Shown: piece after piece, positions 1 to 9,800 of the stretch
Numbering within the stretch: position 1 is the first letter of the stretch
How the letters are laid out: each line of letters starts with the position of its first letter
Assembly (NCBI RefSeq): GCF_002573715.1
Contig: NZ_PDHM01000017.1
Coordinates: 62,001-126,000, forward strand
From: Paenibacillus sp. EZ-K15
GTDB lineage: Bacteria; Bacillota; Bacilli; Paenibacillales; Paenibacillaceae
Length of the DNA stretch: 64,000 nt
Reading direction: 5' to 3'
The notes under the pieces: generated by a model
Seen by the model: only the letters and a program-made list of their open reading frames with translations
The model's database searches: none
What the model was told of the DNA's origin: nothing
Program-made: the position numbers and the translations under genes

Positions 1-166
1 ACAAGTATGCCTTTACGTTCCGGATATTTGCGTCCGAAGGCAATTGGTTCATCGCCAGGAAAGCATCCTGTACGATGTCTTCCGCATCCATGACGCTTCC
101 GAGCATTCGATACGCCAGTGAGAACATTAACGTCCGATAAGTTTGATATAGTTGTTCCGTGTCCAT
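1..166 (-). CDS. ECF-type RNA polymerase sigma factor, N-terminal part (cut by window edge)
   Basis: Only the first 55 codons are in the window. They read MDTEQLYQTYRTLMFSLAYR and continue with a region-2 motif (RMLGSVMDAEDIVQDAFL), which is typical of sigma-70 region 2 in the SigJ/ECF41-like group. The ATG at 166 is preceded by an AAAAGGAGGT ribosome binding site at 171-180. The gene follows the FAD amine oxidase by 27 bases on the same strand, so the two are probably co-transcribed. ECF41 sigma factors usually carry a C-terminal SnoaL-like domain; that part lies outside the window and cannot be checked here. Confidence 0.85.
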   Translation of the reverse strand, partial: MDTEQLYQTYRTLMFSLAYRMLGSVMDAEDIVQDAFLAMNQLPSDANIRNVKAYL

Positions 167-193
167 ACAGACCTCCTTTTCGAAATCGTCCGT

Positions 194-1468
194 CTAGTGC
201 GCGAGAATATGGAGTGCAGCTCGCTTCGCGCTTGCTGCCGCCCCGCCTGCCAAATATTCACCGTGCGACACCCAATCTCCAGCCACGTATAAGCCCTTGA
301 TTTGAGGGACCGCAGGACCCGGATTCTCGACCCGCTTCATATGTGGAAAGTCATGAACAACCGTCATCTTGGGCAAATACTGCTCCGCCACCACTTCCCG
401 TCTCCAACCGGGATGAACGAGATCCATTGCTTGCTCAAGTTGTCTGCGGTCTTCTTGCGCACTGCTTCCCTGCACCTGGAACTTGATCATTTGAAACACT
501 TGAACGTCATCGTTCTCGCTGAGTTCTAACCCTTTGATTCGTGATGAGTTGATCATAAGGACCGGTTGATCGATGCCGTAGACGAATTGATGCTGCGGTG
601 AGGGAAGTCGCCGGAGCCCAATATCCAAACAAGCGGCCGTAATCGGAATGGCCTGCTGCTCCCACGTCCGCAGCGAAGTCAGTTCGACAGATGGAACCAG
701 CTTGCTTGCGATCTGCGGCGATGTCGTCAGGATCACGTAGGGAACCTCAATCGTTTCGCCATTCTCGCATCGAACTCGTTGCACCCGACCGTCATCATGC
801 TCAACGGATTTGACTCTCCTGCCTGTAATCACGTCTACGCCGAGCCGACGTGCTTCCGAGCACATTTCCTCGATCAGGGATCCCCAGCCTTTCTTCAAAT
901 AATACACTCCAGTGATGGAACGCTGCATCTGTCTGAACAAGGGTCCCGCCACTTGTAAATCCGGAGCTTGCACGTATGTTCCTCCTCGGGCCAGTACGTA
1001 CAGAAGATGACGTACCATCGGGCTTCTCACGTGCTCCTCCATCCAGTCTCGCAGACTCATGTGTGGAATCGTGGCCGTGTCAAGCTTGAGGATCTTTATG
1101 AGGATGGCTCCGAACCTATATTTGTCCGCCGCCGATAATAAGGGAGTCTTGAGCAGCGAATGGACCGCCGCAGGAAAAGGGTGCACCTGCTCTTTCCAGA
1201 TTCCGTACGGCGTGAACTCGTCGACTTTTCGAAAAATATCCGGATTTAAGTTCAATTCTCGGAAAATGTCGTACGCATCCCCGGCATAGAGTGCATGCGA
1301 ACCCAAGTTGAAGTGTATTCCGTCCTTCTTGTTCGTGATCGCCCTTCCCCCCGTCTGATTCTGACTTTCCAGTACGACGACGCGTTTTCCTCCTCTTGCC
1401 AAATAAAGAGCTGCGGTCAGTCCGGCAATACCTCCACCAACAACGGCCACATCATACTTTGCAATCAT
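194..1468 (-). CDS. FAD-dependent amine oxidase / phytoene desaturase-like oxidoreductase
   Basis: The 424-residue protein starts with a Rossmann dinucleotide-binding motif (VVGGGIAGLTAA, residues 9-20), an acidic residue after the second strand (VVVLES) and a following GGRA motif. It ends with a second FAD-contact segment (GLYVAGDWVSHGEYLAGG). This is the layout of the amine oxidase/protoporphyrinogen oxidase/phytoene desaturase superfamily, of usual length. The substrate cannot be read from the sequence. The ATG is preceded by GGAGGTTTCTTCGA. It is the first gene of a likely two-gene unit with the ECF sigma factor gene, so the sigma factor may control its own operon including this enzyme. 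It is probably cytoplasmic, since no signal peptide is seen. Confidence 0.85.
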   Translation of the reverse strand: MIAKYDVAVVGGGIAGLTAALYLARGGKRVVVLESQNQTGGRAITNKKDGIHFNLGSHALYAGDAYDIFRELNLNPDIFRKVDEFTPYGIWKEQVHPFPAAVHSLLKTPLLSAADKYRFGAILIKILKLDTATIPHMSLRDWMEEHVRSPMVRHLLYVLARGGTYVQAPDLQVAGPLFRQMQRSITGVYYLKKGWGSLIEEMCSEARRLGVDVITGRRVKSVEHDDGRVQRVRCENGETIEVPYVILTTSPQIASKLVPSVELTSLRTWEQQAIPITAACLDIGLRRLPSPQHQFVYGIDQPVLMINSSRIKGLELSENDDVQVFQMIKFQVQGSSAQEDRRQLEQAMDLVHPGWRREVVAEQYLPKMTVVHDFPHMKRVENPGPAVPQIKGLYVAGDWVSHGEYLAGGAAASAKRAALHILAH

Positions 1469-1615
1469 TCGAAGAAACCTCCTTCATGCGTTGTCATTAA
1501 ACAAGACAGGAAGGAGGCCGAAAGTGTGACAAAGTGAAATCGGCGATACAGTAAAAAGAGCAACCCGAATAACGCAGCCCCATTGAGTTACGACAAGAAA
1601 TTATTATACTTCAAA

Positions 1616-1643
1616 GAAAAAAGCCGCATATTATGCGACTTTC
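1616..1643 (-). terminator. Factor-independent terminator of the 1738-2226 gene
   Basis: A short hairpin (GTCGCAT / ATGCGGC, one G-T pair) is followed on the minus strand by a run of T. It lies about 100 bases after the stop of the unknown gene at 1738-2226. The same hairpin core with a similar flank recurs at 33505-33556. Confidence 0.6.
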
Positions 1644-1737
1644 AAAGCGATTGCATCTGAGTTCCGCTGACGATCGCGCCAATATTCAGGTTTCATTGGG
1701 ATTTGGACCTAAGCATGCTCTCCTTCACGATTATTTT

Positions 1738-2226
1738 TTATTCCTTAATCCGTCGAATGCCTCGCGCGATTTGTTCCCTCTCACATTCTTTCAGCGAATA
1801 TAGTACAGGTGCCATAGGAATGTCGAACTTCAGATGAGAATGAGGGATTTCCGTCAATAAAGTTCCAATGGGTTGTTGACTATTCTTACTACGTATAACA
1901 TTCCAGAAAATTCTGGACCTATTATCCTCGGTCCCCCATTTTTCAAGCGAGTTGCGAAATAGCAGACATTTCCCGATTACAAAATCATGCTCCTTGAGGG
2001 GTTCCGTTGTTTCGAAACCTGCATCTTCAAGGCTATCGAAGATTACGGGCATCAACTGGTCCAAATAAAGCCCATAGGCAGCATCCTCGATTTCACGAAA
2101 AGCGATCGTTAACTCATCAAGCATCGAATCGTATAGTGTTTTCCATACCGATTCGATATATTGATTACCTGCCCCGCAAATCTCCTCAATTGTCATGTCG
2201 TAACAGAATACTGGTTTTACAGTCAT
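1738..2226 (-). CDS. Hypothetical protein, 162 aa
   Basis: I do not recognise this family. The protein is acidic and soluble-looking, with no signal peptide or membrane segment. The start is well supported: AAGGAGGAGTATAT directly precedes the ATG. It stands alone between the amine oxidase operon (same strand, about 270 bases further down) and the divergent MerR-type regulator gene, and it has its own terminator at 1616-1643. The 150 bases between it and the MerR-type gene hold the promoters of both, so regulation by that neighbour is possible but not shown. Confidence 0.7.
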   Translation of the reverse strand: MTVKPVFCYDMTIEEICGAGNQYIESVWKTLYDSMLDELTIAFREIEDAAYGLYLDQLMPVIFDSLEDAGFETTEPLKEHDFVIGKCLLFRNSLEKWGTEDNRSRIFWNVIRSKNSQQPIGTLLTEIPHSHLKFDIPMAPVLYSLKECEREQIARGIRRIKE

Positions 2227-2377
2227 ATATACTCCTCCTTGAATTGGATTATCTCCATCTTATAACATGTAAGCCAATTGGAAGGTTAGAGGATAAATTT
2301 GAAGGAAATCAATAAATAATCCAGAATAACATTACAACTGTTTTAATGTTGTGCATTGTTCACGAAGGTGGGATAAC

Positions 2378-3076
2378 ATGGGCTTTCGACCAAAAAAACT
2401 GGCAGAAAAATACGGGTTAAGCAGCAGCACCCTGCGGAACTACGAAGCGAAGGGGCTGATACCTCCTGCAGTTCGATCTTCAAATGGATATCGTATGTAT
2501 ACCGAACGGCATGAAGCTTATCTGGCATGTATTCAAGCCATGGCTGCCGGATTCGGTATGGAAGTTACGAGCGAGGTAATGCATTGTCTTGAGCGAAATG
2601 AGTTGAATGACGCATTGTGGATCGTCAGGGATCGGGAGGTCATGCTGCATCGGGAAAAAGCAAGTTTAGATCAACTGGTGAGGGAGTTAAAATCGTATTC
2701 TGAAGGTAATCGAGATCACGATTTTAACCACCATTTCAGCATACAAGAGGTTTCAAGACGGACAGGGGCTCCTAAATCGGCAATCCGTTACTGGGAGCAA
2801 AGCGGCCTGTTTACGGCTAAGCGAGACCCTGATAACGATTACCGTCTTTATAATGAAGCGCATCTCTTTAAAATTAGGATGTTTCAGGTACTGCAGAGCG
2901 CTGTTTATTCCGAGGAAACCGTGAACTTAAAACAATCCATTGCACGCTTAGATCTAGAGAACATCGAGCATGCGATGAAGCTTTCTGAAAGTATCCAGGC
3001 TTACCTGCACAAAACGATCAAACTCCAGATGCGAGCGCACTATTTTCTATATCGCTTAATTAAAGACCCATTGTAG
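2378..3076 (+). CDS. Tandem MerR-type transcriptional regulator
   Basis: The protein (232 residues from the ATG at 2378) carries two MerR-type winged-helix domains. The first (about 3-70) has KLAEKYGLSSSTLRNYEAKGL followed by NGYRMYT. The second (about 119-188) has EVSRRTGAPKSAIRYWEQSG followed by DNDYRLYN. A predicted helical stretch (about 85-112) joins them and another helical tail closes the protein. Canonical MerR proteins have one such domain plus a dimerisation coiled coil and an effector domain; no recognisable effector domain is left here. An upstream GTG at 2351 is possible, but GAAGGTGGGA sits 4-5 bases before the ATG at 2378, which I therefore prefer. It is transcribed alone and divergently from the 1738-2226 gene. 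Confidence 0.8.
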   Translation: MGFRPKKLAEKYGLSSSTLRNYEAKGLIPPAVRSSNGYRMYTERHEAYLACIQAMAAGFGMEVTSEVMHCLERNELNDALWIVRDREVMLHREKASLDQLVRELKSYSEGNRDHDFNHHFSIQEVSRRTGAPKSAIRYWEQSGLFTAKRDPDNDYRLYNEAHLFKIRMFQVLQSAVYSEETVNLKQSIARLDLENIEHAMKLSESIQAYLHKTIKLQMRAHYFLYRLIKDPL

Positions 3077-3111
3077 TGTATAGATTAATAAACATCGACC
3101 GATTCAAAAGA

Positions 3112-3157
3112 AGCCATGGTAACAGTAGGATTATCGCTGTGACCATGGCTTTTATTT
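3112..3157 (+). terminator. Terminator after the tandem MerR gene
   Basis: The arms AGCCATGGT and GACCATGGCT form a hairpin followed by TTTTATTTATT on the plus strand, 35 bases after the stop of the regulator gene. Confidence 0.75.
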
Positions 3158-3197
3158 ATTTGGAACTATAAGTTATCCGTATCATGCCACGAGGAGT

Positions 3198-3384
3198 ATT
3201 TGTCATGAAAGACCTTGGTCCAAGTCCGAAATCAACGATAAACAAGCCGTTTGTTTTCGAATTCTCGCCAGTACATGCCGACAAGCTCCAGATAGGAATA
3301 GTTCGCCTCCTGCCATCCTTGGCGGACCTGATCCAGCCACCACTGCATCACTTTTATCCGGTTTTCGAACGCTTTCTCTCTGCC
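3198..3384 (-). pseudogene. Remnant of a second DUF4855 gene (internal fragment plus 3' flank)
   Basis: Bases 3268-3384 match 8535-8651 of the intact DUF4855 gene over 117 bases without gaps and with about seven mismatches. Bases 3198-3266 match 6764-6832, the region just downstream of that same gene, with a few mismatches and one single-base indel. The two blocks that are 1.7 kb apart at the intact locus are fused here. The remnant therefore looks like a duplicated gene end that lost most of its 3' half. Its orientation is the same as the intact gene. It sits directly beyond the GH27 stop codon at 3412. Open frames through it are short and it cannot make a functional protein. Confidence 0.8.
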
Positions 3385-3411
3385 TTCGAATGTTGCGGAC
3401 ACTTTGGTTAT

Positions 3412-6399
3412 TTATTTCGCTTTGTCAGCAATAAATTGGGCGTCCGCCCAACCGGCGTGATCATTGCCATTTCCATCGCCGGCATCGGTAACGATTAACT
3501 TCAATTGTTTCCTTCCACTAACATCAACATCAATAAACTTGGCCGGAGTGTCTCTTTTCATCATCCCGCTGTCAAACAATTTTTCCCCGTCGGCCCATAC
3601 TTGAAAAGCTACGGATCCTACATCGTTTCTGTTTGCCTCCTGGTCAAGGCCTACGTAACATTGAAAGCGATTATACCCTTTCCCGGCAATGTCGTAAATG
3701 ATTTCTGAATTAGCATGCGTTCCAATTCCTCTATCATAAGTGACAACGCCCGAATCACTTAACAATTCAATCGGGTTCCCTTCGACACTAGCATCTCGAT
3801 GAATCGTTCCCCAGCCAGTCGTCGCGTAAATCCACGGAATGTCGCTTAAATACAATTGTGGAGTGATATTAAAATGAATCTTATACGTTTGCGTTACGGA
3901 TCCATCTGCCGAGGTGACGGTAATCACGGTGGTACCCGGAAGTTGTTCCGCCGGTGAAATATCTACCTTGACATCGTTATTGGCCGGAATGACTTCCACC
4001 GTAGGTACATCCGATATCGTGCCTTCCAAAAATGTCATGTAGTAATCTTTGGTTACGTGATCAAAACTTGAGAAGGATTCCCCGTTGATCTTGATGTCAT
4101 CTACTAACACCTCTTTCAACAACTTAGCTCCAGCCCAATCAGCATGAGTCGCACCATTGCCTACCCCACCATCCATTACTTCCAACGTAAGAATATCGAC
4201 ATCGGAAACATCAACATTGACATGCTGGGAATCCGCGTTATCTTTCATTACACCGCTATCATAGAGCTTTTTCCCATCTCCCCACACTTGAAAGATGACA
4301 GAGCCCCCCTGAGTTTCAACATCTAGTCCAATATCCGAGATAAACCTTGAAAAGTTCTTACCGATATAAAATGAAGCTTTAGAATATGCATGAACACCCA
4401 ACCCCTTTTCATACCCTTTACCGTTCAGGGTGATCATATTGCCATCTCCTTGACCACTCCCGCCGACACTTGTATCCCTTTCAGCCGGACCCCAGCCGTT
4501 TGAAACGTTGCCGAAAAATGGCATGTCGCTGATAAATGTATCTTCCGCCTTAGGGGCGGACGGGACTTGCACGGAATATTCTGAGCGTACATGCCCCTGA
4601 ATTTCCCCACCAGAAACGAACATGGCATCCGCTGTAAGATGACTCCAGCCAGCTCCAGCGTCTTGAGGCACCGTCACCTTCCAACTCACCTTAACGGAAT
4701 TGTTTTTGCCTTCAGGTGGCATGGTTTGAAATGTGGTGTCCGAAGCGGGGATTACTGTCCATCCTTCCGGTACATTTAGATTGAGATCCAGGTTATGAAC
4801 AGCCACTCTTCCATAATTGGTCAGCGTTGTTATGATCGTTGTGGTTTCACCTGGGGCTATAACAGAAGGACCGTCAAACGATATACCAACAGCCGCAGGC
4901 ACCCCGTTCGGTGTTCCCGGTGTAACACGGTAGGTGACCGCTGAAAATGGTTCAACATCGGAAACGATTTTGCTGGCATAACTCATTGTTTGGCCAGTCC
5001 AATCATCTTCAGCCAAATAAACTGAAGCAGGTTTAAAACCTAATTTTTCCGGTTCAGCACTGATTGTTGTCGCTATAGTAGTCCGGTTGACCAATGTCAT
5101 CATTTTGCTTCCGTCAGACAGCGATTTGACCCAAATTTCTTTGCCGTCATTATCGATAACTCGCTTAAATCCGTCAGTTGAAACCTCATTTCTCGTTTCC
5201 GGACTGACGCGATACATCATAATTCCGTGAGACGGAACAGAAGCGCTGATTTTGTCTGTGGTCGTAGTCGTTTCATGTGCCCAGAGATTCCGAACCGTAT
5301 AGGTCTTATTGTCGTCAGAGGTTGGTATGCCCAATTGACTTAGACTTATCTCCATATTTGACGCACCATCGGTTGAGTTGAAGAACAACACGGCTTTGTC
5401 CCCATTGGCCATCGGTTTCAACAATACATAAGTACCGTCGTTTGGCATCTTGATGGGACGTCCCTGTATTCCGATCGGATCCTGATTCACCGCAGTCACT
5501 TCGCGATTGGCGTAAATATCTAAAATTTCTTGGGAGGCATTCAGTAAATCGGTACCCGAGAGTAATGGCGCAGCCATTATGGACCAAAGACTAAATTCGG
5601 TACGATATTCTTCTAAACTCATGCCCCCGTTACCGACTTCCAGCATATCGGGATCATTCCAATAACCCGGACCAGCATACGGATACAGTTCAACAGTCTT
5701 AAGGAAATGGACTAACATCCGTAGATACGTATCACTAATATCACCTGTTGTCCGCCACAGATTGCCCACCTGCTTGCCCCATATCCACGGATCATCGGTT
5801 CCCCCAACGCTCATACTGAAAACAATGTCCCGTCCTGTATCCGCAAGCGCATCGCGCATCTTCTCATAGCGTTCCTTTACCGGTCGACCCTGAGGGTCTC
5901 CACAATTATCATACTTTAAATAGTCGATTCCCCACTCGGCAAAACTTTGGGCATCTATCTTTTCATGGTCGAGACTCCCCGGATAATTGGCACAAGTCGT
6001 GGTACCTGCGCTTGCGTAAATACCAATTTTCAGACCGAGAGAGTGAACATAATCAGCGACTTCCTTCATCCCGTTTGGAAACTTCTCCGGATCGGGAACT
6101 AAATTGCCGTTTGCATCGCGTTGATTAAGCATCCAACAATCATCGATGTTGACGTACTGATAGCCCGCTTCTTTCATCCCGGAATCAACGATCTTTTTCG
6201 CCGTTTTCTTCACGAGATCGGCATTAACGTCACAATGAAAGGCGTTCCAACCATTCCAGCCCATCGGAGGCGTTTTTGCAAGCCCATTGTCAAGCGCATA
6301 GGCTTGCGAATGATTGAACCCTAACAAACCAATGACCAGTGTAAACAAAAACAAAAGCGTTACCAACGACTTTTGAAACCTAGGTTTGTTCATTGACAT
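3412..6399 (-). CDS. Secreted GH27 alpha-galactosidase with NEW3 and two NPCBM modules
   Basis: The product (995 residues) hydrolyses terminal alpha-galactosides or related alpha-linked sugars outside the cell. A signal peptide ends near AYA35. The GH27 barrel follows: PPMGWNGWN near 45, YVNIDDCW near 82, the nucleophile Asp164 in YLKYDNC, the likely acid/base Asp220 in WRTTGD, and WNDPDML near 248. After the beta-sandwich come a NEW3-type alpha-galactosidase-associated domain (about 510-615), an NPCBM domain (about 630-760), a linker Ig-like segment, and a second NPCBM domain (about 850-990). I chose the ATG at 6399 because AAAGGA lies five bases upstream; an in-frame start at 6474 would place extra residues before the signal peptide. 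It is the last gene of the locus. Confidence 0.92.
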   Translation of the reverse strand: MSMNKPRFQKSLVTLLFLFTLVIGLLGFNHSQAYALDNGLAKTPPMGWNGWNAFHCDVNADLVKKTAKKIVDSGMKEAGYQYVNIDDCWMLNQRDANGNLVPDPEKFPNGMKEVADYVHSLGLKIGIYASAGTTTCANYPGSLDHEKIDAQSFAEWGIDYLKYDNCGDPQGRPVKERYEKMRDALADTGRDIVFSMSVGGTDDPWIWGKQVGNLWRTTGDISDTYLRMLVHFLKTVELYPYAGPGYWNDPDMLEVGNGGMSLEEYRTEFSLWSIMAAPLLSGTDLLNASQEILDIYANREVTAVNQDPIGIQGRPIKMPNDGTYVLLKPMANGDKAVLFFNSTDGASNMEISLSQLGIPTSDDNKTYTVRNLWAHETTTTTDKISASVPSHGIMMYRVSPETRNEVSTDGFKRVIDNDGKEIWVKSLSDGSKMMTLVNRTTIATTISAEPEKLGFKPASVYLAEDDWTGQTMSYASKIVSDVEPFSAVTYRVTPGTPNGVPAAVGISFDGPSVIAPGETTTIITTLTNYGRVAVHNLDLNLNVPEGWTVIPASDTTFQTMPPEGKNNSVKVSWKVTVPQDAGAGWSHLTADAMFVSGGEIQGHVRSEYSVQVPSAPKAEDTFISDMPFFGNVSNGWGPAERDTSVGGSGQGDGNMITLNGKGYEKGLGVHAYSKASFYIGKNFSRFISDIGLDVETQGGSVIFQVWGDGKKLYDSGVMKDNADSQHVNVDVSDVDILTLEVMDGGVGNGATHADWAGAKLLKEVLVDDIKINGESFSSFDHVTKDYYMTFLEGTISDVPTVEVIPANNDVKVDISPAEQLPGTTVITVTSADGSVTQTYKIHFNITPQLYLSDIPWIYATTGWGTIHRDASVEGNPIELLSDSGVVTYDRGIGTHANSEIIYDIAGKGYNRFQCYVGLDQEANRNDVGSVAFQVWADGEKLFDSGMMKRDTPAKFIDVDVSGRKQLKLIVTDAGDGNGNDHAGWADAQFIADKAK

Positions 6400-6445
6400 A
6401 TCATCCTTTCTTTTATTGTATTCTCGTATGGAACTCTCGATTTTT

Positions 6446-6458
6446 GATCCCTCCTTTC
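6446..6458 (-). promoter_or_regulatory. Shared leader motif GAAAGGAGGGATC upstream of the GH27 start
   Basis: On the minus strand GAAAGGAGGGATC lies about 47 bases before the GH27 start codon. A near-identical 13-mer (one mismatch) is at 9974-9986, upstream of the DUF4855 gene. Neither copy is followed by a start codon at normal spacing. The role is unknown; it may be a leader element common to the two secreted-enzyme genes. The rest of 6459-6652 shows no gene that I can support. Confidence 0.3.
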
Positions 6459-6652
6459 GCTGCATCCGGCACAAACCATTTGGAGAACACTTTCGTAACG
6501 GCCATGCTGAAAACGCTTCCGCTTGGACTTATGATAAAGGGGGACTTACAGGAGAGCAAGCAGCATAATTTGATGTACTGTACTATTTTTTTCGTATGCT
6601 ATATGAGACGTATTGTCCGTGAAAATCGCAAAAAAATAGAAAATGACACACG

Positions 6653-6685
6653 AAAAAAAGGCCATATCCGAACTGGACATGGCCT
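6653..6685 (-). terminator. Terminator after the DUF4855 gene
   Basis: AGGCCATGTCC and its near-complement GGATATGGCCT form a hairpin followed by seven T residues on the minus strand, about 170 bases downstream of the stop at 6858. Confidence 0.75.
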
Positions 6686-6763
6686 ATAAGAACCTATATC
6701 ATTCCCACGTTTCTTTTCTTCATACGTTGTATACCGCATGCTATTTGCATCACGCTGCAACAG

Positions 6764-6832
6764 AATTTGTCATGAAATGCCTTGGTCCAAGGCAGAAATC
6801 AACGAAAACAAGCCGTTTGTTATCGAATTCTG
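6764..6832. repeat. Second copy of the 3198-3266 sequence (3' flank of DUF4855 gene)
   Basis: The block ATTTGTCATGAAA ... CCTTGGTCCAAG ... CGAATTCT occurs here and at 3198-3266 with about 90 percent identity. It contains the palindrome CCTTGGTCCAAGG at this site. It lies between the DUF4855 stop codon and that gene's terminator, so it is 3' untranslated sequence of the intact gene. Confidence 0.75.
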
Positions 6833-6857
6833 CGCTTGCCCGAGAAATAATCATCAT

Positions 6858-9800
6858 TCACTGTGGCTTGTATTCAAATGTTAACTTCACGGGAGTCGAC
6901 ATACCTTCTATTGAGAGATAGGCATCGTTGGTTCCTTTTAGAAAACCGGTAAGCTTGATCGTGAATTGGAAACTTCCCGTTACTGTACTTGTCGTCTGGC
7001 CTTCATACCGAACTTTCCCTTTCGAATCGAGCACTTTCAAATTCACTTTGGACTGACTGCTTGCATCCATGACCAGACCATCAATCGTCAATTTTCCTGC
7101 GCTGACATCTGCCACAGCTCTTACGCCGTCGATCGGGGTTACCCCGTCGCCTCCCGCCAGGTTGTACACGCCAAACTCATAGAAGGAGTAACCATAATCC
7201 GTATTTCTTTCGAGCCCTTGAAATTTGACGTATCTGGCTTTGACCGGCTCAAAATGAACCGTTTCTTTTCCGTCACGTGCCGTAATCATTCCGTCATTGT
7301 CCTTGACCACGCTGATCCAGTTCTGCTTATCGTCAGATACAAGAAGTTTGTAGGTTTTAGCACGCGCAAATTCCCAGCTGATTCGTACGGTATCAAATTC
7401 CTTGGTTTCGCCAAGATCGACCTGGTACCAGCTATTATTCGTGTAATCACTGGCCCATCTTGTCGCTGGGAATCCATCTACTGCTTTTTCCGGTTGATAA
7501 TTCGGGCTGCCGCCTTCTACCGAAGAAGCTTCCGCCTTTTTATTTTGCGCCAAGTTTCCAATGAGGTAATAAACGTCTTCCTTCAGCGCGTTGTACGCCG
7601 TTTCTTTTATAACGCCATCTTTCAACAAAATATCAAGTTCCTCGTTAAATCCTTTCAGATATTTGTCAAACTGTGTCGCATCCGTTCCTTCGTAGCGTTT
7701 CATTAGCTCTAGATAATTGTTCAAAGAACGAGGCGCTTCGGCATTCGTAAATTGATTTTGTTCTACAAATCGGTTCACCAATGTTTTCATGCTGTCCGCG
7801 TTTGCACGGGCATCGATGATATAAGACGTTTTCTGCGACTTGCCGGCCGTTACGGTAATAACCAATTCATGTTTTCCGGGTGCACCCGACAGATTTATGG
7901 TTGTTCCAGCCGTATAAGGCTTGCCGTCAAACTGAGCCGTCACTTTCGTCACGCCATCGTCATCCTTTAACTGCCACGTAAACTGGAACGGCTCTGTTTC
8001 ATTTACCACGGCACCACTTTGAAGAGGTTGTCCATTTATTTGTACGGCTGCCTCCGGCGGAGCCGCATTATTGATTTCATATGTTCCATTCACATATTGA
8101 TACAACCAATCATACAAAATGCGATTGGAAGGATCTTGGTTGACCGCCGCATTGTAAACGGCATTATTCCCTTGATAATAAGCTCTGAATCCGTTTTGCA
8201 TCAAGCCGGTTTCAGCGCCGCTGTTCAAGTAGTCGATAAAACGCTCACGGAACACACCGTCAGTCAGCATCCGGTCATCAAACTCGACTTCATTGGACAT
8301 GCCGTATTGCTTCGCCAGGTTGGCGGCATCCTCCAGACGGTCGTAGCCCATATCCTCGAAGAAATAGTTTGGCTGGAAGGCAGCGTTGTCAAAGCCAACG
8401 TCCTTCCACATAAACGCTTTGTATGCCAAAGAATGCGGAATCCAGAAAAATTTCAGATCCATATCATGGACTTTGCCGCTTACTGCTTTAATCAAATCCG
8501 GGCCCGTATCGCTTGTGCTGATTTGTTCTTCCAGCCAGTACATGCCGACAAGCTCCAGATTGGAATAGTTCGCCTCCTGCCATCTTTGGCGGACCTGATC
8601 CAGCCACCACTGCATCGCTTTTATCCGGTTTTCTTGCGCTTTCTCTTTGCCGACAACCGAGTCTCTGAAGCTTTCGGATACCCCGTCACCGTCAACGTCA
8701 CCAAAGTCGTTTACGTATTCCCCCGGGTTCGGAATCATGAGCACAACCTTCATTTTATGATCAGGCTGATTCAGCTTGGATCCGACTTCCACTGTAGCCT
8801 CATTTAACTGCTGCATATCCCCTGCGGCTGCGAAGGTTTTATCCAAATACCAATTCCAGTCCTCCAGAATCGTTTGCCCGACACCGAAGTCACGGCCGGC
8901 AGGCGAAGCCAGTCCGAGATATAATATCCCGTCAAAAAACCAGTCGATAGGCTCGCCATCTTTATTTACATAACTGATATTAGGGATGATCCGTTCCTTG
9001 TTCCAATCACCCAGACCATTTGGATATTGTCCGTTATAAAGCAGTCCGAGATTGCGGATGCCTCCAGTGGCTTCTCCCGGGGCCATAAACTGCGGATGCT
9101 CGGCAGGGACCTTTACGGCCCCGTCAGCCTGCCCATCGGTGCCCCGAATTTCGATCTCATCAATATATGACCATTGTGTTGGATGCATCGTAAAAGTGAC
9201 TTTGACATAACGGGCATACGCCAGCTTGCCGTTCGGATTCCCGCCTTTGATTCCATCCCGGCTGCCGTCCCATTCAAAGATCTCCTGTCTTGGCGGTCCT
9301 TCCCCCCAGAGCAGTTGGGTGGCGTTATGGGACAACAGTCCCCAATTTTCTTTATCGTCGGAGACATACATGGATACCGTCAAAGGTACGAGGATCGAGT
9401 TGGTAGGATAATCTTGGAAAAAGTGTGCTGTAATCTTTCCGATTGATTTTTCCTCACCGAGATCAAAGACGACTTCCCGCGTTTTTCCACGTTGATGCCC
9501 TACCCATGCCGGGTCATTCATATCCAATGTGCCGTATTTTCCATCCGTAAGCTTGTACTCGCCGTCAGGACGCGACGTGTCTGGCTCCTCAGACCATTCA
9601 TAAGGAAGGCCGGCCGCAAGATTGCGGAATTGCGTCTCCTCCACTGCCGAAGATGCTGCCACTTGGTTTGGACTCGGAGCTGATCCTGCCTGTTCCGCTG
9701 CTGGTTCCCCAGCATCCGTCGGTAGATCTGGTACGAACTGTGGATTTCTTGCCTCATTTCCTTCCGGCTGGCCTGCATCGCCTGCCTGTGCAATCATCAC

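Noticed and set aside
6966-8807. Plus-strand open frames of 246 and 262 codons inside the DUF4855 gene
   Set aside because: They mirror the coding strand. Part of the second frame recurs at 3184-3498 only because the DNA there is a copy of the DUF4855 gene.
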